Assembly (NCBI RefSeq): GCF_000764185.1
Contig: NZ_JQEC01000029.1
Location: 1-64,000, forward strand
DNA: 64,000 nucleotides
Source: Colwellia psychrerythraea
Lineage (GTDB): Bacteria; Pseudomonadota; Gammaproteobacteria; Enterobacterales; Alteromonadaceae
Reading direction: 5' to 3'
This document shows positions 21,801-29,684 of the stretch, piece after piece. Position 1 is the first letter of the stretch. Each line of letters opens with the position of its first letter. A program made the position numbers and the translations under genes. The notes under the pieces were generated by a model. That model saw only the letters and a program-made list of their open reading frames with translations. It did no database searches and was not told where the DNA came from.

Positions 21801-22832
21801 GATTTGGTAGATACCCGACTTCACGATGGCGTAAGCTTTAGCTTTATTAAGCTTGTTAGCTATTTTCTTAACTTGCTCTTTCACTTCTTTTACTGGCGTA
21901 AACGCTGCAAGTAATTCAGCTTTATAGGTCGAACGTGCATAGCGTTTACCATCAAAAAAACCATCAGGCATTTTGACTGTACCCTGACCAACTTCCATCA
22001 GTGATATTTCTTTACTGATGATGTTTTCAAGCCAAGACTGTAGTTGTGCCAACTCGCTACGCCTTTTATCTTGATCAGCGCCCTTTTTCACTAGTATTAA
22101 GGCATTTTCAAAGAGATCACTGTTGCTAGTTAAGTTTTCAAGGGCGAGTCGTACCAGTGCAACAAATTCTGCTTCAATATGTTCCACATCAATCACAGAT
22201 AAACTGCTGGTATGACCTATGGCTTTACTAAAGCTACTTAAGAAACTATCAGGCGTCGCCCAAAAACTGGCAAGTAACATAAAACTATCATCATCAGTTT
22301 TGGCCAAACTGCGATACCAGTCTTGGCACACTTGTAACGTTATCTCAGAAGAGTTTGCTGCCATATTGGCATTAAAAGGTAAACCACTGGTAAAAGCATA
22401 TTGACTCAATACCCGCTGACAAAAGCCATGAATAGTAAATATTGCCGCCTCATCTAAAAATAATAATGCGCGCTTTAATAGAAACTCTCGTTTTGTTTTT
22501 TCAATACGTTCATCAAGTTTGGCAAAAAAAGGATCATCTACACACAAGATATGCCAATCACTCAGCGCTAAGCGAATAAAAACATCAATACGCCCTCGAA
22601 GCTCTTGGGTAGCATCTTTGGTAAAGGTCATTAACAATATTTGTTCAACGGTTAACTCACGTTCGAGCAATAAGCGTAAATAAATACGGGTGATATTATA
22701 GGTTTTACCCGTTCCAGCACTGGCTTCAATCAGGTGTTTGCCCGTTAATTTGATAGTAGCCGCATCAAGGTTTTTCAGGGTTAATATTTCGCTAGGTGCT
22801 TTATTTAACTCAGGAGTATTAATTTTAGACAT
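18873..22832 (-). CDS. recB: Exodeoxyribonuclease V beta subunit RecB
   Basis: This 1319-residue subunit has an N-terminal UvrD-type 3'-5' helicase and a C-terminal RecB nuclease. Walker A (EASAGTGKTYNITRIY) is near residue 37. DLINTLAICL and ALIDEFQDTDPKQFGIL hold helicase motif II, and LYVAITRAERRCYVL is motif VI. The nuclease signature GFIDLIFEYQGKYYLCDYKS, with catalytic D and DYK, is near residues 1190-1210. A Ser/Asp-rich insertion of about 40 residues near position 385 (RSSKDGGSSNDSLSQDSSSD) is unusual. The repair complex degrades double-strand ends to Chi and loads RecA. The ATG overlaps the recC stop. Confidence 0.97.
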   Translation of the reverse strand: MSKINTPELNKAPSEILTLKNLDAATIKLTGKHLIEASAGTGKTYNITRIYLRLLLERELTVEQILLMTFTKDATQELRGRIDVFIRLALSDWHILCVDDPFFAKLDERIEKTKREFLLKRALLFLDEAAIFTIHGFCQRVLSQYAFTSGLPFNANMAANSSEITLQVCQDWYRSLAKTDDDSFMLLASFWATPDSFLSSFSKAIGHTSSLSVIDVEHIEAEFVALVRLALENLTSNSDLFENALILVKKGADQDKRRSELAQLQSWLENIISKEISLMEVGQGTVKMPDGFFDGKRYARSTYKAELLAAFTPVKEVKEQVKKIANKLNKAKAYAIVKSGIYQIRQQVIEQKQALNLLDFDDLINTLAICLRGDSLRADSPRERSSKDGGSSNDSLSQDSSSDVKSKLLALQLLGQYPVALIDEFQDTDPKQFGILQSIYYGDNAKQANAGLFLIGDPKQAIYGFRGGDIFAYLNARNGCDYHWLMDTNWRSTPEVIAGYNQFFTYKRNESAQDNDALSEEPLLEELLPDKTRSQQGESVFGFGIPYSPVLAGKKSKEALSAQPAGEQVVQDSDKALQFIHFTHKENDDDTKPQGDKVSQGSRPILANWCANEIVTLLSSKVHTGETSSIGKVKPKDIAILVRDGAEARDIKHALQKAGLDSVFLSDRANLFHSEQAKQLLCLLKGVLLPENERLFVAALSCGLLGFNAQKLHLLQQDEIAYQTLKFAFVDYRSQWQRQGFITMAINLMHNLLDVPQNNKDRCLTNILHLFEILQAASVRLSQGQELLYWFEQQCQLETNDVEAELRLESDGDLIRLITQHGSKGMEYPYVFIPFATRHKDPLKFGNKSVSYLEYHDKKGDLCLSLDGSKEAKKAMSNEAYAESIRLLYVAITRAERRCYVLCCAFDAYHLSPLGKTLKIQDQESIIKPLQALKASAEHAIGIREVALDCPIESEAGPLLTSQRSKQHIPQFAVSKFVGKIERDWWLSSFTALSRNIRHAGVSNPDRDTDTVSIESNTIEANAIEIEALQSSEKICFKLAKGAHTGNLLHDILEHTDFSAPDWQESFEKPMLAYGDLNATIDTSFTEADLIGWLEDVLHAPFISKHITDDTSDDEPAACLADLASNQTLRESEFYFPMQGEGTNALANLLTDHRNSAKRSKTNIANGMSGGTLTSTLKYPVMLPSYKKLSGMMHGFIDLIFEYQGKYYLCDYKSSHLGDSFQDYQFDALLDNVEKNYYDLQYLIYSLALHRYLKQTLVNYDVKQHFGGVYYLYLRGMTTEPNHKGAGVYYRHISEQEINNLDALFSSETIAQPQINEGA

Positions 22833-25800
22833 TATTTTTTCTCCTGTGTTGCTTTCGCTGCGGGTTTTGTTGATCTTTTAGTCGCTTGTTTAACGACAAC
22901 TTGATATAAGTCCTGATAAATAAAATCGATATCAGCTTGATGTTCCTGATATTGCGGACACTCTGGCCAAAAGTAACTTAGGTAATCATCATCAGCCAAA
23001 CCTCGGGTACTCATATCACCTGACCATAAACTTTCAAAACGTGCTTGGCTCATTTCAACCACTTGGCCACGCTTTTTAGTAAAAACATGCTCTGCTAATT
23101 CGCCGTTTAACAGTAAAGGTTGCTGTTGGCCTTTAAAAAAGAACTTAAGCAGGTTAATAAGTTTCGATTTAGCATCCAAAATGTTTGCCACGCTAAACTG
23201 CTCTACTTTTTGTGTTTTAGTATTAAAATATAAACCAAGTGTTTCAATCACCTGCTGTAGTTGTTCCAGTTTAATAGTGTCTTCATCTTTGTTTGTTGTA
23301 TAAGAGGTATTTATTTCATTGGCAATAACTTGCTGCTGCCACACCTGAACAACAAGTTGTTGTAAGTACATAGTAAACTTGTCTTTTGCTTTAGCGCTTG
23401 AGCTACGATAGTGCACCAATAAATTACCTTTAACACTAAGCTGGGTATCCAGTGATACCTTGATGCCTTCTATCTGAAGTTCTAGGCTGCAATTTATAAT
23501 TTCAGGATTATCACAATTAAGTTTGCATATTTCCTCACTAAATTGCTTAACATCTTGCTGGTAGTCCTTAAACAGAGTTGCTGTTGTTGGTAAGTCTGGA
23601 AATTTTCCTGACAAATGTGCACGGATTATTACTGGATCAATCTGCTCACTATTTAATTCAGCACTAAGTAAGTCTTGTCTCAATAAGTAACTTTGTAACT
23701 GATTAACACTAAATGGCTCAACATCTTCCAATAAGGTGTTGTTATTCTCAAAATATAAATTTAGCTGCTGTTGAGCAAAGGCCTTTGATGGGTGCTGGTA
23801 AAAACGTATTAATTGCTGACAAGTTAAGGATACTTCATCTATTTTCTCATTTGATGTTGCAGAGTGGTCTATTGTTAACGGTGATTTATTTGTCAGTGTT
23901 GCTGCATCGACTCCCTCTTCAGTCAAAATACTGTTTTGCCCGAGTGCTAGCCAGTGGCCATCAAAACTAGGCCACTTACCTTGATAATTGTTAACACTAA
24001 AAGCTTGCATGGCTAATTGGTATATAGCTGATTGCTGGCTTTCACTATTGTCTTCGTTATCACTTTCATCAACAACAAAGCTCCAGCCATAACCATGCGC
24101 TAAATATTCCATCAATTCTTTAAGCACGAGTGACGGCTGCTTTTCATTATTGTTCTTAATATTACGGCCTTGGTAGCTTAGATACAGTGAATGCCGTGCA
24201 GAAATAATCGCTTCAAGAAATAAGTACCTGTCATCACCACGGCGTGATCTATCTCCTATTTTAGCCTTTGACAGTGACATAAGATCAAAACCTAATGGCT
24301 GGCGTTGCCTAGGGAATTCGCCATCATTTAACCCCAATACCGCAATGACTTTAAAAGGAATACTGCGCATCGGTAACATAGAGCAGAAAGTTACCTGACC
24401 AACCATAAATTGTTTACTGGCATCACCTTGGCTAAAGTGTTGGCTTAAATAGTCAACAACAATAAGTAGTGAGATATCATCGTCAAAATTGGCATTGTGG
24501 CAATGTTCTACTAAGCCCGAAATTGCTTTTTCAATAACCATGAGACTGTTTTCATTACTGACATTCTCAGCATCTATTCGGCTAAATAGGTTTTCGAGTT
24601 GTTCAAGTAAAAAACTTTGCCATTGGCTTGCGCTGCGAGCTCGTTGTAAATTTTCGCTAAAGTATTGCAGTTGCTCGATGAAGAGCATCAGCTGACCTAG
24701 AAGTTCGCCATCACTACCTTCAACATTACTCAACAATAATTGCGCTTGATATATTTGTTCACTGTCACCATAAGCAAAACCACGCAGTAAACGTGACAAA
24801 CCTTGTTGCCAAGTAAAAGCAGCGTTTGCTTGTTGTCCTAACAAGGTTTGTTTATGGGTTAAATCTAATCCCCAGTGCACTGTTGCTTGTTCAAGCCAAG
24901 CAGAAATTTTAACTAAGTCTTCTGAGTTAATGGCAAACTTACTCGCCATGGCTGGTAAGCGTAGAAACGCCAATAATTGTGACACGCCAAATCGACTATC
25001 GGGTAATGTTAATAATTCAGTGAATGCAGCGACTAGGGGATCGCTATCTTTTGCACTACGATCGGCAATTGAGCATGGCAATGGTGGTACTTCACCAGCA
25101 ATATCTTGCCAACCTCGCGTAAATACAGCATTTACATAAGGCGCGTATTCTTCTATCTGCGGGCACATCACCAAAATATCTTTTGGTGTTAGACTTTTAT
25201 CGTCGTTAAATTGATGTAATAAGTAATCATGCAATGCTTGCACTTCGCGCAGGGCACTATGACAACTGGTGATAACGATTGAATCATCATGCTGTGCTTT
25301 TTTAGGGTTAGCGACCTCACCTTCACTCTGAGGTCTTGCATCAGACAATTCAAGAATATCATTTTGCAGATGATGTAAAACACTTACCACCGGATCGTCG
25401 TCATTAGGCTGTGCAGATTTAGCTTGCTCAAACAATTCAACATCAATGGTACTGTACTCTTGTAACATTGACAGAAATTCACGGCCCTGCTGGCCTAGGT
25501 TGGCTAATAACGGATTACCGACAAAACTTTGTCCTTCACATTCCTCGGGTGAAACGCCATTAGACCATTGTGATAGTTTATAAAGGGCATGTTTTTCTTT
25601 CACTTCTTGTTTGTCGGTAATAATGTCTCCCCAATAAGAGAAACACGGATTAAGATGAAAGAAGTGCACTTCAACATGTTCACTCAAGGCATTAATAAAA
25701 TCTAACCACATCGGCGCCATGGTATTTAAACCAAAGAAACTAATGCGTGGCGGAATAAGTGCTTTTTTGTCAGCAATATTCGTTATGGCATCATTGAGTA

Positions 25801-26428
25801 ATTCCACCGGATTATAAGGTAACTGCTCAATTAACAACTGCCATAATTTGCCTTGCCATTTATGTTCACTGGTGGCGACACTCTCCAAACCCGGCAATTC
25901 AAATTTTCCTTGTTGCCAATTGTCTAACCACTGTGGTCTAAATATTAAATACTGCTCATATAAATCGGCTAATTGTGTTGCTAGTTGATAACGTTTTAAC
26001 TGTGCTTGTTTATCTTCAGTATTAGTCGATCGTGCACCTATTTCATCACTTTCACCGCTTGCTACTTCACCGCGCCAATAGTGAGTTGCTTGACTAAAAT
26101 CATCATCATCAACAACTGAATCTAAGGCTAAAAGTGCATGAATCCGCCAACAAAGCACTTCTCTTGAATAAGGTGATTGTTCAGGCACCTTATCTTCGCT
26201 AGCTAGTGTTCTAATTAACTTCCATAGGAATTGAGCCGGTAACGCGTAACGCATATTCATGCTAATACCACGTTCTTTAGCTATTGCTAAGTTAAGCCAA
26301 TGCTGCATACCGGCATTTTGTACCACGATGACTTCTTGATTAAATACACCTAGGGGAGAAAGTTGAGAAATTTTGTTGAGCAAGAGCAACAAATTTTCCA
26401 TTTTGTTGGCAGGATAAAGATGGATCAA
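22832..26428 (-). CDS. recC: Exodeoxyribonuclease V gamma subunit RecC
   Basis: This 1198-residue inactivated-helicase subunit holds RecBCD together and recognises Chi. It begins MIHLYPANKMENLLLLLNKI and has PAQFLWKLIRTL near residue 55. ISFFGLNTMAPMWLDFINAL is near residue 230 and VTFCSMLPMRSIPFKVIAVL near residue 690, all typical of RecC. It is slightly longer than E. coli RecC (1122). It is the first gene of a tight recC-recB-recD operon. No Chi motif of this species can be judged from one window. Confidence 0.96.
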   Translation of the reverse strand: MIHLYPANKMENLLLLLNKISQLSPLGVFNQEVIVVQNAGMQHWLNLAIAKERGISMNMRYALPAQFLWKLIRTLASEDKVPEQSPYSREVLCWRIHALLALDSVVDDDDFSQATHYWRGEVASGESDEIGARSTNTEDKQAQLKRYQLATQLADLYEQYLIFRPQWLDNWQQGKFELPGLESVATSEHKWQGKLWQLLIEQLPYNPVELLNDAITNIADKKALIPPRISFFGLNTMAPMWLDFINALSEHVEVHFFHLNPCFSYWGDIITDKQEVKEKHALYKLSQWSNGVSPEECEGQSFVGNPLLANLGQQGREFLSMLQEYSTIDVELFEQAKSAQPNDDDPVVSVLHHLQNDILELSDARPQSEGEVANPKKAQHDDSIVITSCHSALREVQALHDYLLHQFNDDKSLTPKDILVMCPQIEEYAPYVNAVFTRGWQDIAGEVPPLPCSIADRSAKDSDPLVAAFTELLTLPDSRFGVSQLLAFLRLPAMASKFAINSEDLVKISAWLEQATVHWGLDLTHKQTLLGQQANAAFTWQQGLSRLLRGFAYGDSEQIYQAQLLLSNVEGSDGELLGQLMLFIEQLQYFSENLQRARSASQWQSFLLEQLENLFSRIDAENVSNENSLMVIEKAISGLVEHCHNANFDDDISLLIVVDYLSQHFSQGDASKQFMVGQVTFCSMLPMRSIPFKVIAVLGLNDGEFPRQRQPLGFDLMSLSKAKIGDRSRRGDDRYLFLEAIISARHSLYLSYQGRNIKNNNEKQPSLVLKELMEYLAHGYGWSFVVDESDNEDNSESQQSAIYQLAMQAFSVNNYQGKWPSFDGHWLALGQNSILTEEGVDAATLTNKSPLTIDHSATSNEKIDEVSLTCQQLIRFYQHPSKAFAQQQLNLYFENNNTLLEDVEPFSVNQLQSYLLRQDLLSAELNSEQIDPVIIRAHLSGKFPDLPTTATLFKDYQQDVKQFSEEICKLNCDNPEIINCSLELQIEGIKVSLDTQLSVKGNLLVHYRSSSAKAKDKFTMYLQQLVVQVWQQQVIANEINTSYTTNKDEDTIKLEQLQQVIETLGLYFNTKTQKVEQFSVANILDAKSKLINLLKFFFKGQQQPLLLNGELAEHVFTKKRGQVVEMSQARFESLWSGDMSTRGLADDDYLSYFWPECPQYQEHQADIDFIYQDLYQVVVKQATKRSTKPAAKATQEKK

Positions 26429-26715
26429 GATAGTGCCTTAATTATAAATGACTATGATTGCCAGTAGCTAAAAATTGCTCATGATGATGTGAGAATAAAG
26501 GCAATGAAATTACTTTAAATTTAACCATAAGGCGTTAAAGAATACGAGTTAAATTAGTTGTTTATCTAAGTGAATTTTGGCTTCCCTCCCTTCGTCAATT
26601 ACACTTTTTAACAAAGCTACACATTGTTTTGACATTTTGTCGACAAAACAAACACCGAATAAAATAGTGCAACTGGTTATATTAACTTCATCACATTGCT
26701 GCCAAATAAGAAAAA
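26429..26715. other. Divergent intergenic region between recC and the alm-like operon
   Basis: These 287 bases should hold the recC promoter (minus) and the promoter of the four-gene operon (plus). Small overlapping frames exist on both strands but look like chance. I could not pick a convincing regulator site. Confidence 0.4.
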
Positions 26716-28545
26716 ATGAATTTATATCAAACAAGCTTTGCAAGATCAGCGCAAAAGTTCCCTAATAATATTGCACTTTATACTGAACCTAACACCACAA
26801 ACAATGACAGTGTAAAAGGCAATAAATCACAAGTTAAAACGTTTACTTACCAAGCTTTGTATGAACTAAGTCAATATTGGGCTAAAAGCATCCGTTATTA
26901 TAATGATGGACAGTGCCCTGTAGCTATTTATGGTGGCCGACAGTGGCAAATGTACGCGGGTATATTAGCCATTCTTGCGAGTAATAATACTTATGTACCA
27001 CTTAATATCAAACAACCAGCCAAACGTAATAGCAAGGTATTATCTGAAATAAACAGCAAGCTGCTACTGGTTGCGGAGAATGAAGATCCAACCGAGTTAT
27101 TGCAGCAGATAAAACAGCCATTAGTTGTGCTTTATTTAGGTGTAAATACGCCGAGTTGGACATTGCATAACAAACACCATCAGTGTGTCAAAATTGACCA
27201 TGCCAGTGCAAGCTTAGTCAACTCACCTACACCCACGGCCGTCAGCAGCACTGATATAAGTCAGATTGAATGTGTAGCAACTGAATCCAAAGATAAATTA
27301 CAAACTGAAAACCCTTATGCATACATCTTATTCACTTCTGGCAGTACCGGCACACCAAAAGGCATTGCCGTTAGCCATAAAAACATTGTCAATCACCTGC
27401 AAAGACTCGATAAACTCTTACAATTAACAGCTAAGGATAAAGTCAGTCAGTTTTTTGAATTAACTTTTGATTTATCCGTACATGATATGTTCAGCTGCTG
27501 GCACAAAGGCGCCGCCCTATATGTTATTCCCAGTGAACAACTTATCTGTCCCATGGCCTTTATTCAAAAACACCAATTAACTGTTTTTTCAGCCGTTGCT
27601 TCAGCTTTATCTTTTATGGATAAAATGCGCTTACTAAAACCACAGCAATTACCTAGCTTAAGACTGAGTTGTTTTGGCGGTGAAAAGCTTCTCACCAACC
27701 AAGCGCTAAAGTGGCAAAAATGTGCCCATAATAGTCGAGTAATAAACCTCTACGGGCCAACGGAATGCACAATTACCGCTAGCTATTTTGAATTAAGTAA
27801 CAAGCAACAAATAACCTCAGCATCCGTGCCTATTGGTCAAGCTTTACCAGGGCTAACGGCCATATTGATAAATGATAATAAGAAGATCACTACCCGCAAT
27901 ACCTTAGCTGAATTATATCTTGCAGGGGATCAACTTGTTGACGGTTATTACCAAGACCAAGAGAAAACAGCACAAGCTTTTATCATCCTAAAAAGTCCGT
28001 TCGTTAAAACACCAACACGTTTCTACCGTACCGGCGACATTGTTTATTATGACGAGCAAAAAAACATTGTTTTTCATGGCAGAAATGATCACCAATTTAA
28101 GGTCTCTGGTTACCGCGTCGAAGCTGCTGAGATTGAGACTGCCATTGTTAGCTTTTCAACCGATGTATCTTGGTGTGTTGTTTCTACACAGGTAGAAGAC
28201 AGCGGTAAGACTAAGATCATAGCTTTTATTGAATACAATAAACACTCAACATCATGTGCTAGTGCCGATTCAAACTTAGCGACTCACCAAAAAGTTATTA
28301 CTGAACTCAGGAAACATTGCTTACAACATTTAGCGGCGTATATGGTACCTGATGAGTTTAACCTGCAGCCACTTTTACCGCGGAATATCAGTGGCAAAGT
28401 AGATATCAAAGCACTGCTTAGCGACAACCATAGTGGCAACAATGCTGACAGTAACTCAGGTAACAATACCGGTATTGTTACCTACAATAATACCGAAAAA
28501 AAGACCGAAAAAAATATAAGCCGCACTAATAAGGAGATAATATAA
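26716..28545 (+). CDS. AMP-forming amino-acid ligase, AlmE-like (adenylation domain)
   Basis: This 609-residue stand-alone NRPS-type adenylation enzyme has the core motifs in order. A3 (LFTSGSTGTPKGIAVSHKN) is near residue 205, A5 (NLYGPTECTIT) near 344, A7 (YRTGDIV) near 436, A8 (GRNDHQFKVSGYRVEAAEIE) near 456, and A10 (PRNISGKVDIKAL) near 556 with the catalytic lysine. No condensation or carrier domain is present. A Ser/Asn-rich tail of about 40 residues follows A10. The next genes encode a carrier protein and a LpxL-like acyltransferase, the set known in Vibrio cholerae as AlmE, AlmF and AlmG. AlmE activates glycine and loads it on AlmF. I infer the same role here; the amino acid is unproven. 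DltA is the main alternative. Confidence 0.75.
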   Translation: MNLYQTSFARSAQKFPNNIALYTEPNTTNNDSVKGNKSQVKTFTYQALYELSQYWAKSIRYYNDGQCPVAIYGGRQWQMYAGILAILASNNTYVPLNIKQPAKRNSKVLSEINSKLLLVAENEDPTELLQQIKQPLVVLYLGVNTPSWTLHNKHHQCVKIDHASASLVNSPTPTAVSSTDISQIECVATESKDKLQTENPYAYILFTSGSTGTPKGIAVSHKNIVNHLQRLDKLLQLTAKDKVSQFFELTFDLSVHDMFSCWHKGAALYVIPSEQLICPMAFIQKHQLTVFSAVASALSFMDKMRLLKPQQLPSLRLSCFGGEKLLTNQALKWQKCAHNSRVINLYGPTECTITASYFELSNKQQITSASVPIGQALPGLTAILINDNKKITTRNTLAELYLAGDQLVDGYYQDQEKTAQAFIILKSPFVKTPTRFYRTGDIVYYDEQKNIVFHGRNDHQFKVSGYRVEAAEIETAIVSFSTDVSWCVVSTQVEDSGKTKIIAFIEYNKHSTSCASADSNLATHQKVITELRKHCLQHLAAYMVPDEFNLQPLLPRNISGKVDIKALLSDNHSGNNADSNSGNNTGIVTYNNTEKKTEKNISRTNKEII

Positions 28546-28775
28546 TGTTAATACAACAAAGTATCATTCATTTCATTGAAGAAAAGACTCATTGCCCGTT
28601 AATAGATTTAACTGACAACTTACTTGGCACATTAAAGTCATTCGATTTCATGTTGCTCATGCTCGAACTTGAAGAAAAATTCAACTTGAAACTACCCTTT
28701 GAGCAGGCACTTGCTACTAACCTACGACAAATAGGTGAGTTTATATCTTGGGTTGAGCTGCACCATGAAAGTTGA
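28545..28775 (+). CDS. Acyl/aminoacyl carrier protein, AlmF-like
   Basis: This 76-residue carrier protein has the helical ACP pattern. The phosphopantetheine serine is probably the S of LGTLKSFDFMLLMLELEEKF, where KSFDFM stands in place of the usual DSLDFV. The missing aspartate before the serine is unusual, so modification by the holo-ACP synthase should be tested. A strong AAGGAG lies 9 bp before the ATG, which overlaps the previous stop (TAATG). The gene overlaps the acyltransferase start by 11 bp. It would hold the activated amino acid as a thioester. Confidence 0.8.
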   Translation: MLIQQSIIHFIEEKTHCPLIDLTDNLLGTLKSFDFMLLMLELEEKFNLKLPFEQALATNLRQIGEFISWVELHHES

Positions 28776-29679
28776 TAACGCTGGCAAGTTGAAAACCAAA
28801 ACTATTACCCATTCAAAACTAACGTTAATAAAACAAAAAACATCGAGTGTTTTAATCAAGTTATTGGTACGAGCATTAATGACACTAACGAGAGAGCGAC
28901 GCAAAAAAATAATAACTAAGATAGGAAAAACAATATTACGTTTTGCTAAAAAAACCAGAAATCGTGCCATAAATAATATTAGCAAAGCCATGCCAGAGCT
29001 CAGTATTAAAGAGGCAACTCAATTAGCCTTTGACGCTTATGGTAATTGTGCATTTGGTTTAGCTGAATCATTTTGGTTATCACAAGTTGAGCCTGATATT
29101 TTTTGTGATGAAGAAACTTTACAAATTTTGCAATCAGGAACCGGTGCTTGTATTGCCACTATGCATATTGGCTGCTACGAGGCGGTACCGCTTGCGGTGG
29201 CTAAATTTGCCAAACCATCAGTAACCCTAACTAACATACCGGACTTTTTAGAAGACGCGATTGACTTTTATTCCGACGTTAATATTACCGCCATAAATAA
29301 AAACTCTGCTAATGCCTTTAGTGAGTTATTAACAAGGGCGGGCAACAATGCTTATATTTCTTTGCATTGTGATCTTTACGCCAATCAAACTGAAGTCAGC
29401 TTCTTTGGACAAAAAACTAAAGCCCCAGCAGGAGTAGCTTTACTCGCCAAGATGACTAAAAATCCGTTATTACTTGCCTACGCGGTTTATCAAGACGATG
29501 GCCAAGTACAAGTGTTTTTTGAAACGTTAAAAGATGAAAGATCCGATGAACAAATGTCAGAGCCAAAAAATGAGCAATCTGTTGAGCAAGTCATGGCAAA
29601 AATTTACCAACGCTTTGAGAAAATAATCAGACAATATCCAAGCCAATGGTATTGGTCATATAACCGTTGGAAAAACTAA
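28765..29679 (+). CDS. LPLAT-family acyltransferase, AlmG/LpxL-like
   Basis: From ATG at 28765 the protein has 304 residues; a GTG at 28735 would add ten residues inside the carrier gene. It belongs to the lysophospholipid acyltransferase superfamily, like LpxL and LpxM. The HX4E catalytic motif is MHIGCYEAVPLA, with His134 and Glu139. The second block is CDLYANQTEVSFFGQKTKAP. A basic N-terminal stretch (TRERRKKIITKIGKTILRFAKK) suits membrane association. In Vibrio, AlmG of this superfamily moves glycine from AlmF to lipid A, giving polymyxin resistance. Position directly after a carrier protein favours an aminoacyl or acyl transfer from that carrier. The alternative is a secondary lipid A acyltransferase. 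Confidence 0.75.
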   Translation: MKVDNAGKLKTKTITHSKLTLIKQKTSSVLIKLLVRALMTLTRERRKKIITKIGKTILRFAKKTRNRAINNISKAMPELSIKEATQLAFDAYGNCAFGLAESFWLSQVEPDIFCDEETLQILQSGTGACIATMHIGCYEAVPLAVAKFAKPSVTLTNIPDFLEDAIDFYSDVNITAINKNSANAFSELLTRAGNNAYISLHCDLYANQTEVSFFGQKTKAPAGVALLAKMTKNPLLLAYAVYQDDGQVQVFFETLKDERSDEQMSEPKNEQSVEQVMAKIYQRFEKIIRQYPSQWYWSYNRWKN

Positions 29680-29684
29680 TCATC

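Noticed and set aside
26549..26765. Two overlapping short frames in the recC/alm-like gap
   Set aside because: They are on opposite strands over a promoter region and lack any recognisable protein features.
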